The notes: generated from the letters alone by a model not told the origin. A DNA stretch of 64,000 nt from DAOTVC01 sp034437215 (GCA_034437215.1 DAOTVC010000079.1:30729-94728), one strand, 5' to 3'. Positions 25,298 through 37,071 are shown, counted from the stretch's first letter. Numbers and translations: made by a program.

Positions 25298-26344
25298 TTA
25301 CCGCTGTCCCAGCCAGTAGCGCCGCTCCGCCAGGGCGACGAAGCGGGGTCGGAGGAAGGCATAGAGACGGTAGAGGAGGGGGTGAGGCGGGTAGTCGTAG
25401 GCCCCGATATGGGGGACGAACTCGGCCCCGAATCCTAACTTGAAGCGGTAGACCCCCCACATCGGATCGCTCTCCTGAAGAATGTCCGGTGCTCCCCAGA
25501 GATCGTAGGTGGTACATCCCAGTGCCTTCGCTCGGCGAATGGCCTCCCACTGCAGCAGGTGGTTCGGCATGAGGCTGCGGTGTACGTCCCGTGACGCCCC
25601 ATACATGTACCATGCGCGTTCGCCGAAATGGAGCAGGATGAGCATGGCCACCATCTCCCCCTCCACCTCCGCCACAAAGGAATCGCCCAGGCCCGCGTCC
25701 ATGAACTCCAACCAGGCGTCGAGGTAGTATTTCTCCTCGCGGATGATAAACTCGTCCCGCTCAGCCGTCTCCTGGTAGATGGCGTAGACCTCCGGCAGCT
25801 CGTCGCGCCCTGCCTGCCGGACCTCCACCCCCCGACGTTTGGCGAGGCGGATGTTGTAGCGCCATTTCGATTTCATCTCCGCCAGGATCTCATCCAGGGA
25901 CGGTCGCAGATCGAGGAACATGGTGTTGCGGAACTGAATCTGCTCGAAGGAGGGGCGCCAACCACGTCGTTTGAGGATCTTTTGGATGCGCTGTCCCTCG
26001 ACCGTGTCGGCTCGCACGTCAGGGTCGATCTTCAACATCAGCAGCGACTCCTGCCGGGCCACCTGCTCCAGTCCCTCCAGCGCGGACTCGACGAGCAGGG
26101 GCTTCGTCCAGTCGACCAGCGGCCCCTTGGGTACGTAACCCACGCTGAAGCGACCTCGCTCCTGGGTCAGGACCTGCGCCGCGATTCGAGGGTCAGTCTT
26201 CTCCTCCTTCCACAGGAAGTGCAGCGCACGCCAACCATAGCGCTCCTTGAACGCGCCCCAGGTCCACGTCTGTAGAATGTGGGGCGTGGGAAGTGACAGG
26301 AGGGTGCTGTCCCACTCCGTTGCACTATCGATCTTATATCTCAT
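25298..26344 (-). CDS. FemAB-family aminoacyltransferase-like protein
   Basis: 348 residues with two GNAT-like halves. Motifs: PHILQTWTWGAFKERYGW near the N-terminus (FemAB: L-Q-S-x-x-W), LMLKIDPD, NTMFLDLRPSLDEILAEMKSKWRYNIRLAKRRGVEV, and GEMVAMLILLHFGERAWYMYGASRDVHRSLMPNHLLQWEAIRRAKALGCTTYDLWG. FemAB/FemX proteins add amino acids from aminoacyl-tRNA to the peptidoglycan precursor stem peptide. A GTG two codons upstream is an alternative start. Confidence 0.88.
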   Translation of the reverse strand: MRYKIDSATEWDSTLLSLPTPHILQTWTWGAFKERYGWRALHFLWKEEKTDPRIAAQVLTQERGRFSVGYVPKGPLVDWTKPLLVESALEGLEQVARQESLLMLKIDPDVRADTVEGQRIQKILKRRGWRPSFEQIQFRNTMFLDLRPSLDEILAEMKSKWRYNIRLAKRRGVEVRQAGRDELPEVYAIYQETAERDEFIIREEKYYLDAWLEFMDAGLGDSFVAEVEGEMVAMLILLHFGERAWYMYGASRDVHRSLMPNHLLQWEAIRRAKALGCTTYDLWGAPDILQESDPMWGVYRFKLGFGAEFVPHIGAYDYPPHPLLYRLYAFLRPRFVALAERRYWLGQR

Positions 26345-26490
26345 CTTCACACTAACATTTTAACATAGCTCAACAAATTGACACGATGTTGTGGAGGGAG
26401 AGGTGCGGCAGCAGGTCTGCGGGCGGTTCTGTGGCGGTCCTTCACCCGGTCGGGTGCTAGTGTGAGGAGAGCTCAGAGTCAGCGCCACAC

Positions 26491-26518
26491 TTGCTCCACA
26501 CCGGTTTCACGATATGAT
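26491..26518 (+). promoter_or_regulatory. Promoter of hflX-rlmE
   Basis: TTGCTC (26491-26496), 16-bp spacer, TATGAT (26513-26518); about 45 bases before the hflX ATG. Confidence 0.55.
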
Positions 26519-26568
26519 GGTATGGATTGAGTGATGAACGGACACGCATCGTTGTGAAGGAAGGTTAA

Positions 26569-27927
26569 ATGACGCGAGATATTCTTAAATCCAACCTCGA
26601 GCCGGCCGAGAAGGCTTTTCTGGTGGGAGTTGACTGGAAGGACACGCCCCAGGGCAACTTCATGCCTGAAGCCTGGGCGGCCGAGGAGTCGTTGCGGGAG
26701 TTAGCGCGGCTGGCCGATACCGCCGGCCTGGAGGTCGTAGGGCGAGCGATTCAATCCTTGGATCGCCCCCGGGCCGGTACCTTTATCGGACGGGGCAAGG
26801 CCGAGGAGATTGCCGACGAGGTCCGCCGGTTGGACGCCGACGTCGTGATCTTTGACGATGAGCTCAACCCCCGTCACCAGCGTGATCTGGAAGCCATCTT
26901 CGGGGGTCAGACAAAGGTGATGGATCGCACGGGCTTGATCCTGGATATCTTCGCCCAGCACGCCGAGACCCGGGAGGGCACGCTGCAGGTGGAGCTGGCC
27001 CAGTACCAGTACCGCCTGCCCCGCCTCACGCAGACGTGGACAGACCGGGCCCTGACCCGCCAGGCCGGTGGGCGGGCGGGGGGCGCGACGGGCGGCGTCG
27101 GCTTGCGCGGTCCCGGTGAGACGCGTCTGGAGATGGACCGCCAGATCATCCGCAAGCGCATCGCGCAGATCCGGCGGGAGCTGGAAAACGTCAGCGCCCA
27201 TCGAGCGCGCCACCGCGCGCAGCGCCGCCGCAGCGGCCTGCCCACCGTGGCTCTCGTCGGTTACACCAATGCCGGGAAGTCGACGTTGCTCAACGCTCTG
27301 AGCGATTCCGACATCTACGTGGCCAACCAGCTCTTCGCGACTCTCGATCCCACGACTCGCCGCGTGGAGCTGCCCGGCGGCACGGTCATTCTGGTGACCG
27401 ATACGGTGGGCTTCATTCAGAAGCTGCCCACCGAGCTCGTTGCGGCCTTTCGCGCTACCCTCGAGGAGGTCACCGAGGCCGATCTACTCCTGCACGTCAT
27501 TGACATCAGCCATCCCCGCGCTCTGGAGCAGGCCCGAGCGGTCTACGAGGCCCTGCAGGACATCGGCGCCGGGGACCTGCCCATCGTTACCGTGCTGAAC
27601 AAGATCGATCGCCTCAACGACCCCGTCGCGGCTTGTGGCTCTCTCTGTGATCTGCCGGATAGCGTCGCCATCTCGGCCCGGACTCGCAACGGGTTGCCGG
27701 AGCTCCTCGCCCAGATCGAGGAGGTGTTGGAGGAGGAGATGGTGTCGGTTGAGGTGCTGGTGCCCTTCGAGCGCGGTGATCTGGTCAGCCTCTTCCACGA
27801 ACGGGGGCTCATCGACAGCGAGGAGCACAACGCCCAAGGTACGCAGATTCGGGGGCGGCTGCCCTACGAGCTGGAGCCTCACTTCGCCGAGTTCGAGGTG
27901 GCGCGCCCGGGCGCACAGCCTGAGTAG
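26569..27927 (+). CDS. hflX: GTPase HflX
   Basis: 452-residue ribosome-associated GTPase that splits or rescues stalled 70S ribosomes. The N-terminal HflX domain has FIGRGKAEEIADEV and DRTGLILDIFAQHAETREGTLQVELAQYQYRLPRL, followed by the Gly-rich GGRAGGATGGVGLRGPGETRLEMDRR-like segment. The GTPase domain has G1 GYTNAGKST (about 231-239), G3 DTVGF, G4 NKID and G5 SAR. GGAAGG precedes the ATG. The next gene (rlmE) starts eight bases after its stop, so both act on the ribosome from one transcript. Confidence 0.97.
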   Translation: MTRDILKSNLEPAEKAFLVGVDWKDTPQGNFMPEAWAAEESLRELARLADTAGLEVVGRAIQSLDRPRAGTFIGRGKAEEIADEVRRLDADVVIFDDELNPRHQRDLEAIFGGQTKVMDRTGLILDIFAQHAETREGTLQVELAQYQYRLPRLTQTWTDRALTRQAGGRAGGATGGVGLRGPGETRLEMDRQIIRKRIAQIRRELENVSAHRARHRAQRRRSGLPTVALVGYTNAGKSTLLNALSDSDIYVANQLFATLDPTTRRVELPGGTVILVTDTVGFIQKLPTELVAAFRATLEEVTEADLLLHVIDISHPRALEQARAVYEALQDIGAGDLPIVTVLNKIDRLNDPVAACGSLCDLPDSVAISARTRNGLPELLAQIEEVLEEEMVSVEVLVPFERGDLVSLFHERGLIDSEEHNAQGTQIRGRLPYELEPHFAEFEVARPGAQPE

Positions 27928-27935
27928 GAAGCGGT

Positions 27936-28541
27936 ATGTCACATTGGCGGCAACAGCAGCACCAGGATAAGTATTTCAAACAGGCCAAGGCGGAGGGCTA
28001 CCGGGCCCGCTCGGCTTACAAGCTGCTCCAGATCCAGGACAAGTTCAACCTCATCCACAAGGGGGACGTCGTCGTGGACCTCGGCGCGGCACCCGGTTCG
28101 TGGTCGCAGGTGGCGGCCCGTCTCGTGGGGAAGAAGGGGCGGGTGGTCGCCCTCGACCTCCAGCCCCTGGAGCCCATCCCGGGCGTCACCATCCTTCAAG
28201 GTGATATGACCGAGCTCGCGGTGCAGGACGCGATCATCGAAAGTGTCGGCGGGCGGGCCGACGTCGTCCTCAGCGATGCAGCGCCTTTCACCACCGGTGT
28301 CAAACTGCGCGATCATGTCCTCTCCATGGAGCTGGCGCGTGCCGCGCTGGTCGTGGCACAGGAGCTCCTGCGCCACGGCGGCAGCTTCGTCGTCAAGCTC
28401 TTCGAGGGCGAGGATCTCCCGGGCGTCATCCACGACGTGAAGATGGCCTTCCATCCCGTGAAGGTGCACAAGCCCTCCGCCAGCCGCAAGGAGAGTTGGG
28501 AGCAGTTCATCGTCGCCCGCGGCTACAAGGGAAACAGATAA
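27936..28541 (+). CDS. rlmE: 23S rRNA 2'-O-methyltransferase RlmE (FtsJ)
   Basis: 201 residues. Methylates the 2'-OH of a uridine in the A-loop of 23S rRNA. Catalytic K-D-K-E pattern: Lys in RSAYKLLQI, Asp in VVLSDAAPFTTG, Lys in GGSFVVKLFEGED and a Glu in RKESWEQFIV. The SAM-binding motif is VVVDLGAAPGSWSQVAA. Conventional RlmE length and full conservation. Co-transcribed with hflX. Confidence 0.96.
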   Translation: MSHWRQQQHQDKYFKQAKAEGYRARSAYKLLQIQDKFNLIHKGDVVVDLGAAPGSWSQVAARLVGKKGRVVALDLQPLEPIPGVTILQGDMTELAVQDAIIESVGGRADVVLSDAAPFTTGVKLRDHVLSMELARAALVVAQELLRHGGSFVVKLFEGEDLPGVIHDVKMAFHPVKVHKPSASRKESWEQFIVARGYKGNR

Positions 28542-28617
28542 TTAGCTAGATTGGAGGCGAGCGCATGCTCGCTCATCGCATTCCATCTCTGCCAACAGTC
28601 CATGAGACACGCGCGCC

Positions 28618-31344
28618 GTGATTCCTGAAGCGCTACACCTACGGAACTTTCTTTCGCACGTCTCCACCGATCTCGATCTGCGGGGCGTGCACCTGGCTTG
28701 TCTCGTCGGCGCGAACGGAGCGGGGAAGTCCTCTCTGCTCGATGCCATCACCTGGGTAGCCTGGGGGCGCTCCCGAGCCTCCTACGGTCACGACGAGGAC
28801 CTCATCTACCACGGTGAACGGGAGCTGGAGGTGGAGTACGTCTTCCGCATGCCCTACCAGGGGGGTCAGGAGCGCCGCTTCCGCATTCTGCGACGCCGGG
28901 AGCTGCGGGGCCGGCGTTCTACCACCTCCGTGCTCGACTTCCAGATCCAGGGGGACGGTGGTTGGCGTTCGCTCAACGGCAACACGATGCGCGAGACGCA
29001 GAATCGCATCAGCGAGTACATCGGCCTCGACTACGATACCTTCGTCAACTCTGCCTACCTCCGGCAGGGGCATGCCGACGAATTCACCGTGCAGACGCCC
29101 ACCGAGCGCAAGCGGGTGCTCAGCGCCATTCTCGGTCTGGAGCGCTGGGATGAGTACCTCGACCGGGTGAAGCAGCGGCTGGCGGAGACCCAGGGGGAGT
29201 TGGACGGCCTGGACCGCCGGCTGGAGGAGATCGAGGCTGAGTTGGCGCGGCGCGCGGCGTACCAAGCGACCCTGAAGAGTGCCGAGGATGAGTCTGCCGC
29301 GGCGGCCCTCGCTCTGGAGAAGATCCAGGCGCGGGTCAACGACCTGACCCGGCTGCAGGAACAGGCGCGCTCCATCCAACGCCAGATTGAGGACTTCGAG
29401 AGGCGGGTGGGTGAGGAGGAGGAGCGCCTTGCGGCGCTGCAACGCGAGGAGGTGGAGCACCGGCAGCGGCGGGACGACTACCGGGCGCGCATCGGGGCCG
29501 CGGAGGAGATCGAGACGCGCTACCGGGCCTATCAGCAGGCGCTCCAGGAGGAGCGCAGCTGGGGCGAGAAGCTGGGACAGGCCGCTCGCCTGCAGGAGGA
29601 GAAGGCCAAGTGGGAGCGAACCATCGCTGGGGCCGCCGAGGCTCTCCGGGAGACGCTCCGCAAGCGCGAGCAGGGGGCGCAGCGCCTGGAGCGGGCGCTC
29701 GATGGCCTGCGCGCTCAGATCGAGCAGCAGGTGGGTGATCTGCAGGGGCGTATCCAGACGTTGCAGGAGCGTCTCTTGGGCAAGGAACGCAGCGCCGAGC
29801 TGGAGGAGGTCGAGGGGCGGTTGGCCTACCTGGGACAGATGGAGGAGGTGCTGGAGCAGGCTCGCAGCGACCTGCAGGAGAACAGCGTCGAGCGCAGTCG
29901 TCTCCGGGAGCGCAACCGGCAGCTGAAGGCGCTCATGGACGACACGAAGAAGAACCTCGACGACTTGGCGGAGTCCGAGGCCAGCTGCCCTCTCTGTCGT
30001 CAGCCCCTCTCCCCGGAGCACCATGAACGTCTTCTGGAGGAGATCGAGAGCGAGGGGCGGGCGATGGGGGACGAATTTCGCGCTAACCAGCTCCGCCTGC
30101 GGGATCTGCAGGAGCTGGACGGCTCCCTCACCGGTCAGATCCGGGAGCAGGAGCGCCTCTTGCTCGAGCGCCCCATCGTCGAGGCCAAGATCGCACGTCT
30201 GCGCCAACAGCAGGAGCAGGCGGAGGAGGCCTCGGAGCGCATCACGGCTCTGCAGGAGGAGGTCGCTGCGCTGCAGGAGCGGTTGGCGCAGGAGACCTAC
30301 GGTGCCGAAGAGCGAGCGCAGCTTATCCAATTGCGTAAGGAGCTCGTCGCGTTGCAGGCGCAGCTCGAGAGGCAGGACTTCGCCGCCGACGCGCGAGCTG
30401 CCCTGGACGTCGTGTTGGAGGAGTTGCGGGAGCTGGGTTACGACGCCGCGGCCCACGAGGCTTTGAAGGCGCGGGTGCGGGCGCTGGCCCCGGCGGAGGC
30501 CGACTACCGGGAGTTGGAGAAGGCCCGGGTCGGCGTGCAGGGGGAGATCGAGGCCCTCAAGCGGGTGGCCCTGGAGGTCACGGCCCAGGAGACGCGCATC
30601 TCCCAGCTCGCGCGGCAGCAGGAGGAGCAGGAGGAGGCCCTGGAGGCTCTGCAGCCTCGTCTGGCGGAGGCGGCAGAGCTGGCGCGGTCGCTTCAGGCGG
30701 CACGGACCCGGGAGGCTGAAGCCCGTCACCGGGTGGGAGCTGCGCGCCAGACACTGGCGGCGCTCGACACCCAGGAGCGGCGGCTCAAGCGCTTCCGCGA
30801 GGAGCGGAAGGGGCTCGCCGACAAGATCACTCTCTACGGTGACCTCAAGGAGGCCTTCGGCGTCAACGGTATCCCGGCCATGATCATCGAGCACACGTTG
30901 CCCGAGCTGGAGCGGGAGGCCAACCGCATCCTCGAGCAGCTCACCAACGGGCGGATGCACGTCCGCTTCGAGACCCAGAAGGAGACCAAGGCCGGGGACG
31001 TTCGAGAGACGCTGGACATCATTATCAGCGACGAACAGGGGACCCGGCCTTACGAGAACTTCTCGGGTGGCGAGCAATTTCGCGTCAACTTCGCCATCCG
31101 GGTGGCCCTCTCGCGCCTTCTGGCCCGGCGAGCAGGGGTGCAGCTGCGCTCCCTCTTCGTCGATGAGGGCTTCGGCACCCTGGACGCTGACGGTCGGCGC
31201 CGTCTGGTGGAGGCCGTGAAGGCCGTGCAGGACGACTTCAACCTGATCCTCGTCATCACTCACATTGAAGAGCTTCAGGACGCCTTCCCTGTGCGCATCC
31301 AGGTCACCAAGAACGATCTGGGGTCGCAGGTAGCGGTGATCTGA
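28618..31344 (+). CDS. SbcC/Rad50-type DNA repair ATPase
   Basis: 908 residues. The N-terminal ATPase half has Walker A GANGAGKSS; two long coiled-coil arms (about residues 175-700, rich in Glu/Arg/Gln heptads) flank a zinc hook CPLC near residue 457; the C-terminal half has signature FSGGEQFRVNFAIRVALSRL and Walker B LRSLFVDEGFGTLD. Rad50/SbcC works with the Mre11/SbcD nuclease to process DNA ends and hairpins; no sbcD gene is seen in this window. The start is a GTG at MIPEALHLRNFLSH, which matches the family N-terminus. Confidence 0.94.
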   Translation: MIPEALHLRNFLSHVSTDLDLRGVHLACLVGANGAGKSSLLDAITWVAWGRSRASYGHDEDLIYHGERELEVEYVFRMPYQGGQERRFRILRRRELRGRRSTTSVLDFQIQGDGGWRSLNGNTMRETQNRISEYIGLDYDTFVNSAYLRQGHADEFTVQTPTERKRVLSAILGLERWDEYLDRVKQRLAETQGELDGLDRRLEEIEAELARRAAYQATLKSAEDESAAAALALEKIQARVNDLTRLQEQARSIQRQIEDFERRVGEEEERLAALQREEVEHRQRRDDYRARIGAAEEIETRYRAYQQALQEERSWGEKLGQAARLQEEKAKWERTIAGAAEALRETLRKREQGAQRLERALDGLRAQIEQQVGDLQGRIQTLQERLLGKERSAELEEVEGRLAYLGQMEEVLEQARSDLQENSVERSRLRERNRQLKALMDDTKKNLDDLAESEASCPLCRQPLSPEHHERLLEEIESEGRAMGDEFRANQLRLRDLQELDGSLTGQIREQERLLLERPIVEAKIARLRQQQEQAEEASERITALQEEVAALQERLAQETYGAEERAQLIQLRKELVALQAQLERQDFAADARAALDVVLEELRELGYDAAAHEALKARVRALAPAEADYRELEKARVGVQGEIEALKRVALEVTAQETRISQLARQQEEQEEALEALQPRLAEAAELARSLQAARTREAEARHRVGAARQTLAALDTQERRLKRFREERKGLADKITLYGDLKEAFGVNGIPAMIIEHTLPELEREANRILEQLTNGRMHVRFETQKETKAGDVRETLDIIISDEQGTRPYENFSGGEQFRVNFAIRVALSRLLARRAGVQLRSLFVDEGFGTLDADGRRRLVEAVKAVQDDFNLILVITHIEELQDAFPVRIQVTKNDLGSQVAVI

Positions 31345-31456
31345 GCGTCTTCGGCTGAGGCGCAAAACCGTTCTTGGGTGGTTCACCCTCCCGGCGGGCG
31401 AAGATGACTATCCGACTAGGCGCCTGATGACCAAGCGATCATTTGAGGAGGTAGCC

Positions 31457-31909
31457 ATGTGGAAGGACTTCAAAGAGTTTGCCATGAAGGGCAACGTCGT
31501 CGATCTCGCCGTGGGTATCATCATCGGTGCGGCCTTCAACAGCATCGTCAACTCCCTCGTCGAGGACATCATCATGCCGCCCATCGGGCTGCTGCTGCAG
31601 GGGGTGGATTTCACCAACCTCTTTATCGATCTCTCGGGGGAGGGGTACGGGACGCTGGCGGCGGCGCGCGAGGCAGGCGCGGCAACCATCAACTACGGCA
31701 TCTTCATCAACAACGTGCTGAATTTCCTGATCATAGCCTTGGTCGTCTACCTGCTCGTCACCTGGGTCAATCGGGTGCGCCGCGGTGAGGAGGAGGCCCC
31801 CGCAGAGCCCACGACGAAGGAGTGTCCCGTCTGCTTCACCGTCATCCCCATCAAGGCGCATCGCTGCCCCAACTGCACATCGGAGCTGGTGGAGGCGCCC
31901 GCCGCGTAG
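31457..31909 (+). CDS. mscL: Large-conductance mechanosensitive channel with zinc-ribbon tail
   Basis: 150 residues. MscL opens under membrane tension to release solutes after osmotic downshock. Helix 1 is VVDLAVGIIIGAAFNSIVNSLVEDIIMPPIG, helix 2 NVLNFLIIALVVYLLVTWVNRV, as in all MscL. The C-terminus carries two CxxC pairs (ECPVCFTVIPIKAHRCPNC), a zinc-ribbon-like tail present in a subset of MscL proteins. GAGGAGG is five bases before the ATG; an upstream in-frame ATG at 31427 is rejected. Confidence 0.95.
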   Translation: MWKDFKEFAMKGNVVDLAVGIIIGAAFNSIVNSLVEDIIMPPIGLLLQGVDFTNLFIDLSGEGYGTLAAAREAGAATINYGIFINNVLNFLIIALVVYLLVTWVNRVRRGEEEAPAEPTTKECPVCFTVIPIKAHRCPNCTSELVEAPAA

Positions 31910-31931
31910 CGAAGCACCTTTTGGTCGACAG

Positions 31932-31958
31932 ACGCCCCCGGGAGCCCCCCGGGGGCGT
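31932..31958. terminator. Terminator between mscL and the convergent phzF-like gene
   Basis: ACGCCCCC (31932-31939) pairs with GGGGGCGT (31951-31958), inner GGG/CCC; TTCTGCTC follows on the plus strand. Confidence 0.6.
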
Positions 31959-32000
31959 TCTGCTCTCCATCCTTGACCGGCTACGTTCGGCCTACTCCCT

Positions 32001-32846
32001 TCACTCGGGCAGCTGCAGCTCACCGCGCACGACGACCACCGCTTTGCCGCCGATGGACACGCGCCCCCCGTCCAGAAGCGCGACGTGGAGCTCTCCGCCC
32101 CGTGCCGAGGCCTGGTAGGCCAACATTTCCTGCCGACCGAGCAGCTGTCCCCAGTACGGACCGAGGACGGTGTGGGCGGAGCCCGTGACGGGGTCCTCCT
32201 CGATGCCCACCCAAGGGGCGAAGTAGCGGGAGATGAAGTCGTAGGGTGGCTCGCTGCGAGCGGTGACGATGGCGCCGTGGATCTCGGTCTGGTCGGTCAG
32301 CGCCAGAACGCGAGCGAAGTCGGGCTCCAAGGCTTGTACATCGTCGGCGCTCTCCAGGTGGATGAGGAGATTGTTCGTCTGCGGCGCGTAGTACACCGCC
32401 TCCACCTCGTAGTCCTGCAGCAGGTCCCGAATGCGATCGGGCGACTTGTAGGGGTGGGGTGGATCGGCGGGAAAGTTCAGAGCGATCCCCGTCTCACTGC
32501 GGCGGGCGGTGAGGGTGCCGCTCAACGTCTCGAAGTGGAGGGTGTCCGTCGCCACACCCACCTCGCGGAAAAGGACCGCCGCCGTCGCCAAGGTGCCGTG
32601 GCCGCAGAGGCGCACCTCGACCTGGGGGGTGAACCAGCGGAGGGCGAAGGTGTTCGCGTCCTGCCACGTCTCTTGCTGGAGGGGGTGGACGAAGGCCGTC
32701 TCGGAGAGATTCATCTCCGCGGCGATGGCCCGCAGCGTCTCCCCGGGGAGGGGGCTCTCCAGGAGGCAGACGGCCGCCGGATTGCCCCTGAAGGGCTCGC
32801 TGGTGAAAGCGTCTACTTGGTATAGGGGAAGGGTTCGATGGCTCAT
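32001..32846 (-). CDS. PhzF-family isomerase/epimerase-like protein
   Basis: 281 residues. PhzF/DapF fold: LYQVDAFTSEPFRGNPAAVCLLE at the N-terminus, the active-site Glu in MNLSETAFV, EVRLCGHGTLATAA, and VGIEEDPVTGSAHTVLGPYW in the second half. Members isomerise varied metabolites (PhzF itself acts in phenazine synthesis), but there are no phenazine genes here, so the substrate is unknown. AGAGGAGG precedes the ATG. Confidence 0.9.
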   Translation of the reverse strand: MSHRTLPLYQVDAFTSEPFRGNPAAVCLLESPLPGETLRAIAAEMNLSETAFVHPLQQETWQDANTFALRWFTPQVEVRLCGHGTLATAAVLFREVGVATDTLHFETLSGTLTARRSETGIALNFPADPPHPYKSPDRIRDLLQDYEVEAVYYAPQTNNLLIHLESADDVQALEPDFARVLALTDQTEIHGAIVTARSEPPYDFISRYFAPWVGIEEDPVTGSAHTVLGPYWGQLLGRQEMLAYQASARGGELHVALLDGGRVSIGGKAVVVVRGELQLPE

Positions 32847-32946
32847 ATTCCTCCTCTAAAGGCAAGTTAAAGGTTTGAACGTTGAAAGGGGAAAGTTAGT
32901 TTTAGCTTTCGGGCTGGATTATGGGCACAAGCAGCACAACTTTCCC

Positions 32947-32997
32947 TGATTCCTGATTCGTGATTCCTGATTCGTAATTCCTGATTCGTGATTAATG
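32947..32997. repeat. Short tandem repeat, 14-bp unit
   Basis: Three near-identical copies of TGATTCCTGATTCG (32947-32960, 32961-32974, 32975-32988 with one change) plus a partial fourth. It is AT-rich compared with its surroundings and lies between phzF-like and rlmD-like genes. Confidence 0.85.
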
Positions 32998-33009
32998 CCC
33001 CTCCTCTTC

Positions 33010-34248
33010 TCAACGACTGAAGAGTGCCACGTTCTCGATGTGGTAGGTCTGGGGGAACATGTCCACCGGTTGGACCCACTCCAGTGTGTAGCCGTAGCGC
33101 ACCAATCGGCGGGCGTCGCGGGCCAGGGTCGCCGGGTCGCAGGAGACGTAGGCGATGCGCCTGGGCTTCATGGCGGCGAGAGCGTCCAGGGCCTCCTTCT
33201 CCAGCCCTCCGCGTGGGGGATCGAGGACGGCGGCGTCCACGTCGTGTTCGACCTCGTCGAGCGCCTCTTCGACGAGGTCGGCGATGAAGGTGACGTTGTC
33301 GGCCTCCGCCAGATTGTGTTCCGCGTCGTCGACGGCGTCGGGGTTGAGTTCGATGCCGGTGACGTAACCTGCCTCCTCGGCGAGGAAGGCGGTGAAGAGG
33401 CCGATGCCGCTGTAAAGATCCACCACCTTCTCGTAGCCCTTCAGATCCAGCGCCTCCAGGACGACGTCGACGAGGACTTCGGCCTGGGCCGTGTTCACCT
33501 GGTAGAAGCTCGTCGCGGAGATGCGGAAGCTCCGCTCCTTGAAGACCTCCTGGATGTAGTCGAGCCCGATGAGGGGGGAGCTGGCGGTATCGTGCGTGAC
33601 CTGGACCACCGAGAGGGGGAAGTCCGCCTCGAGGGAGGACGGCTCTTCGTCGTAGGTCTGCATCACGACCATCATGTCGCCGGTACGCGTGCCCACCCGG
33701 AGCTCCATCTGTTCCACGTCGGGTTGGTGCATGTCGAGGGCTTGGTAGAGTTGGCTCTGTAGAGGATGGCTGATGAGGCAGAAGTCGATGGGGACGACCC
33801 GGTGGCTGTTGGCCGCGAGGAAGCCCGGATGGCCTTCGTCGGTGGTGCGGTAGCGGGAGTGGTTGCGGTACTCCCAGCCCGTCTCGTCGGGCAGGGGCTC
33901 CAGGACCGGAGGTTCCTCAAACTTGCCGATACGCTGAAACTGATCTACGACGACGAGCCCCTTCAGCCGGGCCTGCACGCCGTAGGCGATATGCTGTAAT
34001 TGGCAGCCCCCGCACTTATCGGGTCCGAAGTAGGGGCAGGGTGGGTCTACGCGTGAGGGCGAGGGCTCCACCACCTCCAGGAGGCGGGCGCGAGCGTAGC
34101 GCTTCTCGTCCTCCACCACCTCGACACGAATTCTCTCTCCGGGAATGGCGTAAGGTACGAAGACCACCTTCCCTGCGTGACGTCCGATAGCCTCCCCCCC
34201 GTGGGAGAGGGCGAAGGGCTGCAGTTCAAAGGTTTCCCCCATGGTCAT
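33010..34248 (-). CDS. rlmD: 23S rRNA (uracil-5-)-methyltransferase, RlmD/TrmA family
   Basis: 412 residues. An N-terminal TRAM RNA-binding domain (ETFELQPFALSHGGEAIGRHAGKVVFVPYAIPGERIRVEVVED) is followed by an Fe-S cysteine cluster (PPCPYFGPDKCGGCQLQHI) and the SAM methyltransferase core: VVDLYSGIGLFTAFLAEEA, LDPPRGGL and the catalytic Cys in YVSCDPATLARDARRL. It forms 5-methyluridine in 23S rRNA. Which uridine (RlmC or RlmD type) cannot be told for certain. AAAGGAG lies six bases before the ATG. Confidence 0.9.
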   Translation of the reverse strand: MTMGETFELQPFALSHGGEAIGRHAGKVVFVPYAIPGERIRVEVVEDEKRYARARLLEVVEPSPSRVDPPCPYFGPDKCGGCQLQHIAYGVQARLKGLVVVDQFQRIGKFEEPPVLEPLPDETGWEYRNHSRYRTTDEGHPGFLAANSHRVVPIDFCLISHPLQSQLYQALDMHQPDVEQMELRVGTRTGDMMVVMQTYDEEPSSLEADFPLSVVQVTHDTASSPLIGLDYIQEVFKERSFRISATSFYQVNTAQAEVLVDVVLEALDLKGYEKVVDLYSGIGLFTAFLAEEAGYVTGIELNPDAVDDAEHNLAEADNVTFIADLVEEALDEVEHDVDAAVLDPPRGGLEKEALDALAAMKPRRIAYVSCDPATLARDARRLVRYGYTLEWVQPVDMFPQTYHIENVALFSR

Positions 34249-34323
34249 AGTTCTCCTTTCATGCGGCTGTCATATACTGAGAAGTGGGAGTTCCCCCTCC
34301 ATTATAGCCCGGGTGAGAAAAAC

Positions 34324-34351
34324 TTGCGAAAATAGCCCTGTGTGGTATACT
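34324..34351 (+). promoter_or_regulatory. rpsO promoter
   Basis: TTGCGA (34324-34329), 16-bp spacer, TATACT (34346-34351); about 60-base leader. Confidence 0.6.
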
Positions 34352-34417
34352 CGCCTCGTTAGAGATGGTATTTTGGTTTCTGACGAATTCGGCAGTCTTT
34401 GAAAGGAGTTTCTGGCG

Positions 34418-34684
34418 GTGCTGACTAAGGAAGAAAAGGCTACAATCGTTGAAGAGTACGGTCGCACGCCGGACGACACCGGTTCGCCGGAAGTTCAGGT
34501 GGCGATACTGACCAACCGTATCAAGATGTTAACGGAACACCTGAAGGTCCACAAGCATGATGAACACTCTCGGCGTGGTCTGCTCAAGTTAGTAGGCCAG
34601 CGTCGTCGTCATCTGGCTTACCTGCAGAAGGTAAGCCCCGAGCGATACCGGCGGTTGATCCAGCGACTTGGCCTACGTAGATAG
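34418..34684 (+). CDS. rpsO: 30S ribosomal protein S15
   Basis: 88 residues, the standard size. S15 binds 16S rRNA helix 22 early in 30S assembly. Conserved TGSPEVQVAILTNRI, LTEHLKVHKHDEHSRRGLLKLVGQRRRHLAYL and YRRLIQRLGLR. The start is GTG (coding MLTKEEKATIVEEY) with AAAGGAG nine bases upstream. It is followed by a hairpin terminator and then pnp, the classic gene pair. Confidence 0.98.
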   Translation: MLTKEEKATIVEEYGRTPDDTGSPEVQVAILTNRIKMLTEHLKVHKHDEHSRRGLLKLVGQRRRHLAYLQKVSPERYRRLIQRLGLRR

Positions 34685-34709
34685 CAACATTTTGAGCGTT
34701 CTCGTACAG

Positions 34710-34750
34710 ACGAGTGGGTGCGGACTTGTCCCATCCACTCGTTTGTGCTA
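34710..34750 (+). terminator. rpsO terminator
   Basis: ACGAGTGG (34710-34717) pairs with CCACTCGT (34735-34742), then TTTGTGCT. Read-through into pnp is likely. Confidence 0.65.
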
Positions 34751-34893
34751 TATTTATAATAGAAACGTTATTTAGTTAGGTCGGTCTGACGCCTGACGGA
34801 AGTGGGAATTGGGGAGTGGGGTGCACCTGCTGCACAGCAGTTCCCAGTTTCTATCTTCTGGCACGGTAGAACCGACACAGGAGGAAAGTGTAC

Positions 34894-37071
<2,178 letters not shown>

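Noticed and set aside
28639..31386. 915-codon open frame opposite the Rad50-like gene
   Set aside because: It is the antisense of a coiled-coil gene with strong codon bias; Leu/Arg-rich low-complexity translation and no family motifs. The same applies to the long antisense frames at 12679-13722, 16979-17935 and 35617-36894.
31427..31457. Upstream start for mscL
   Set aside because: The GAGGAGG site is placed for the ATG at 31457, and MscL proteins begin near MWKDFKEF.
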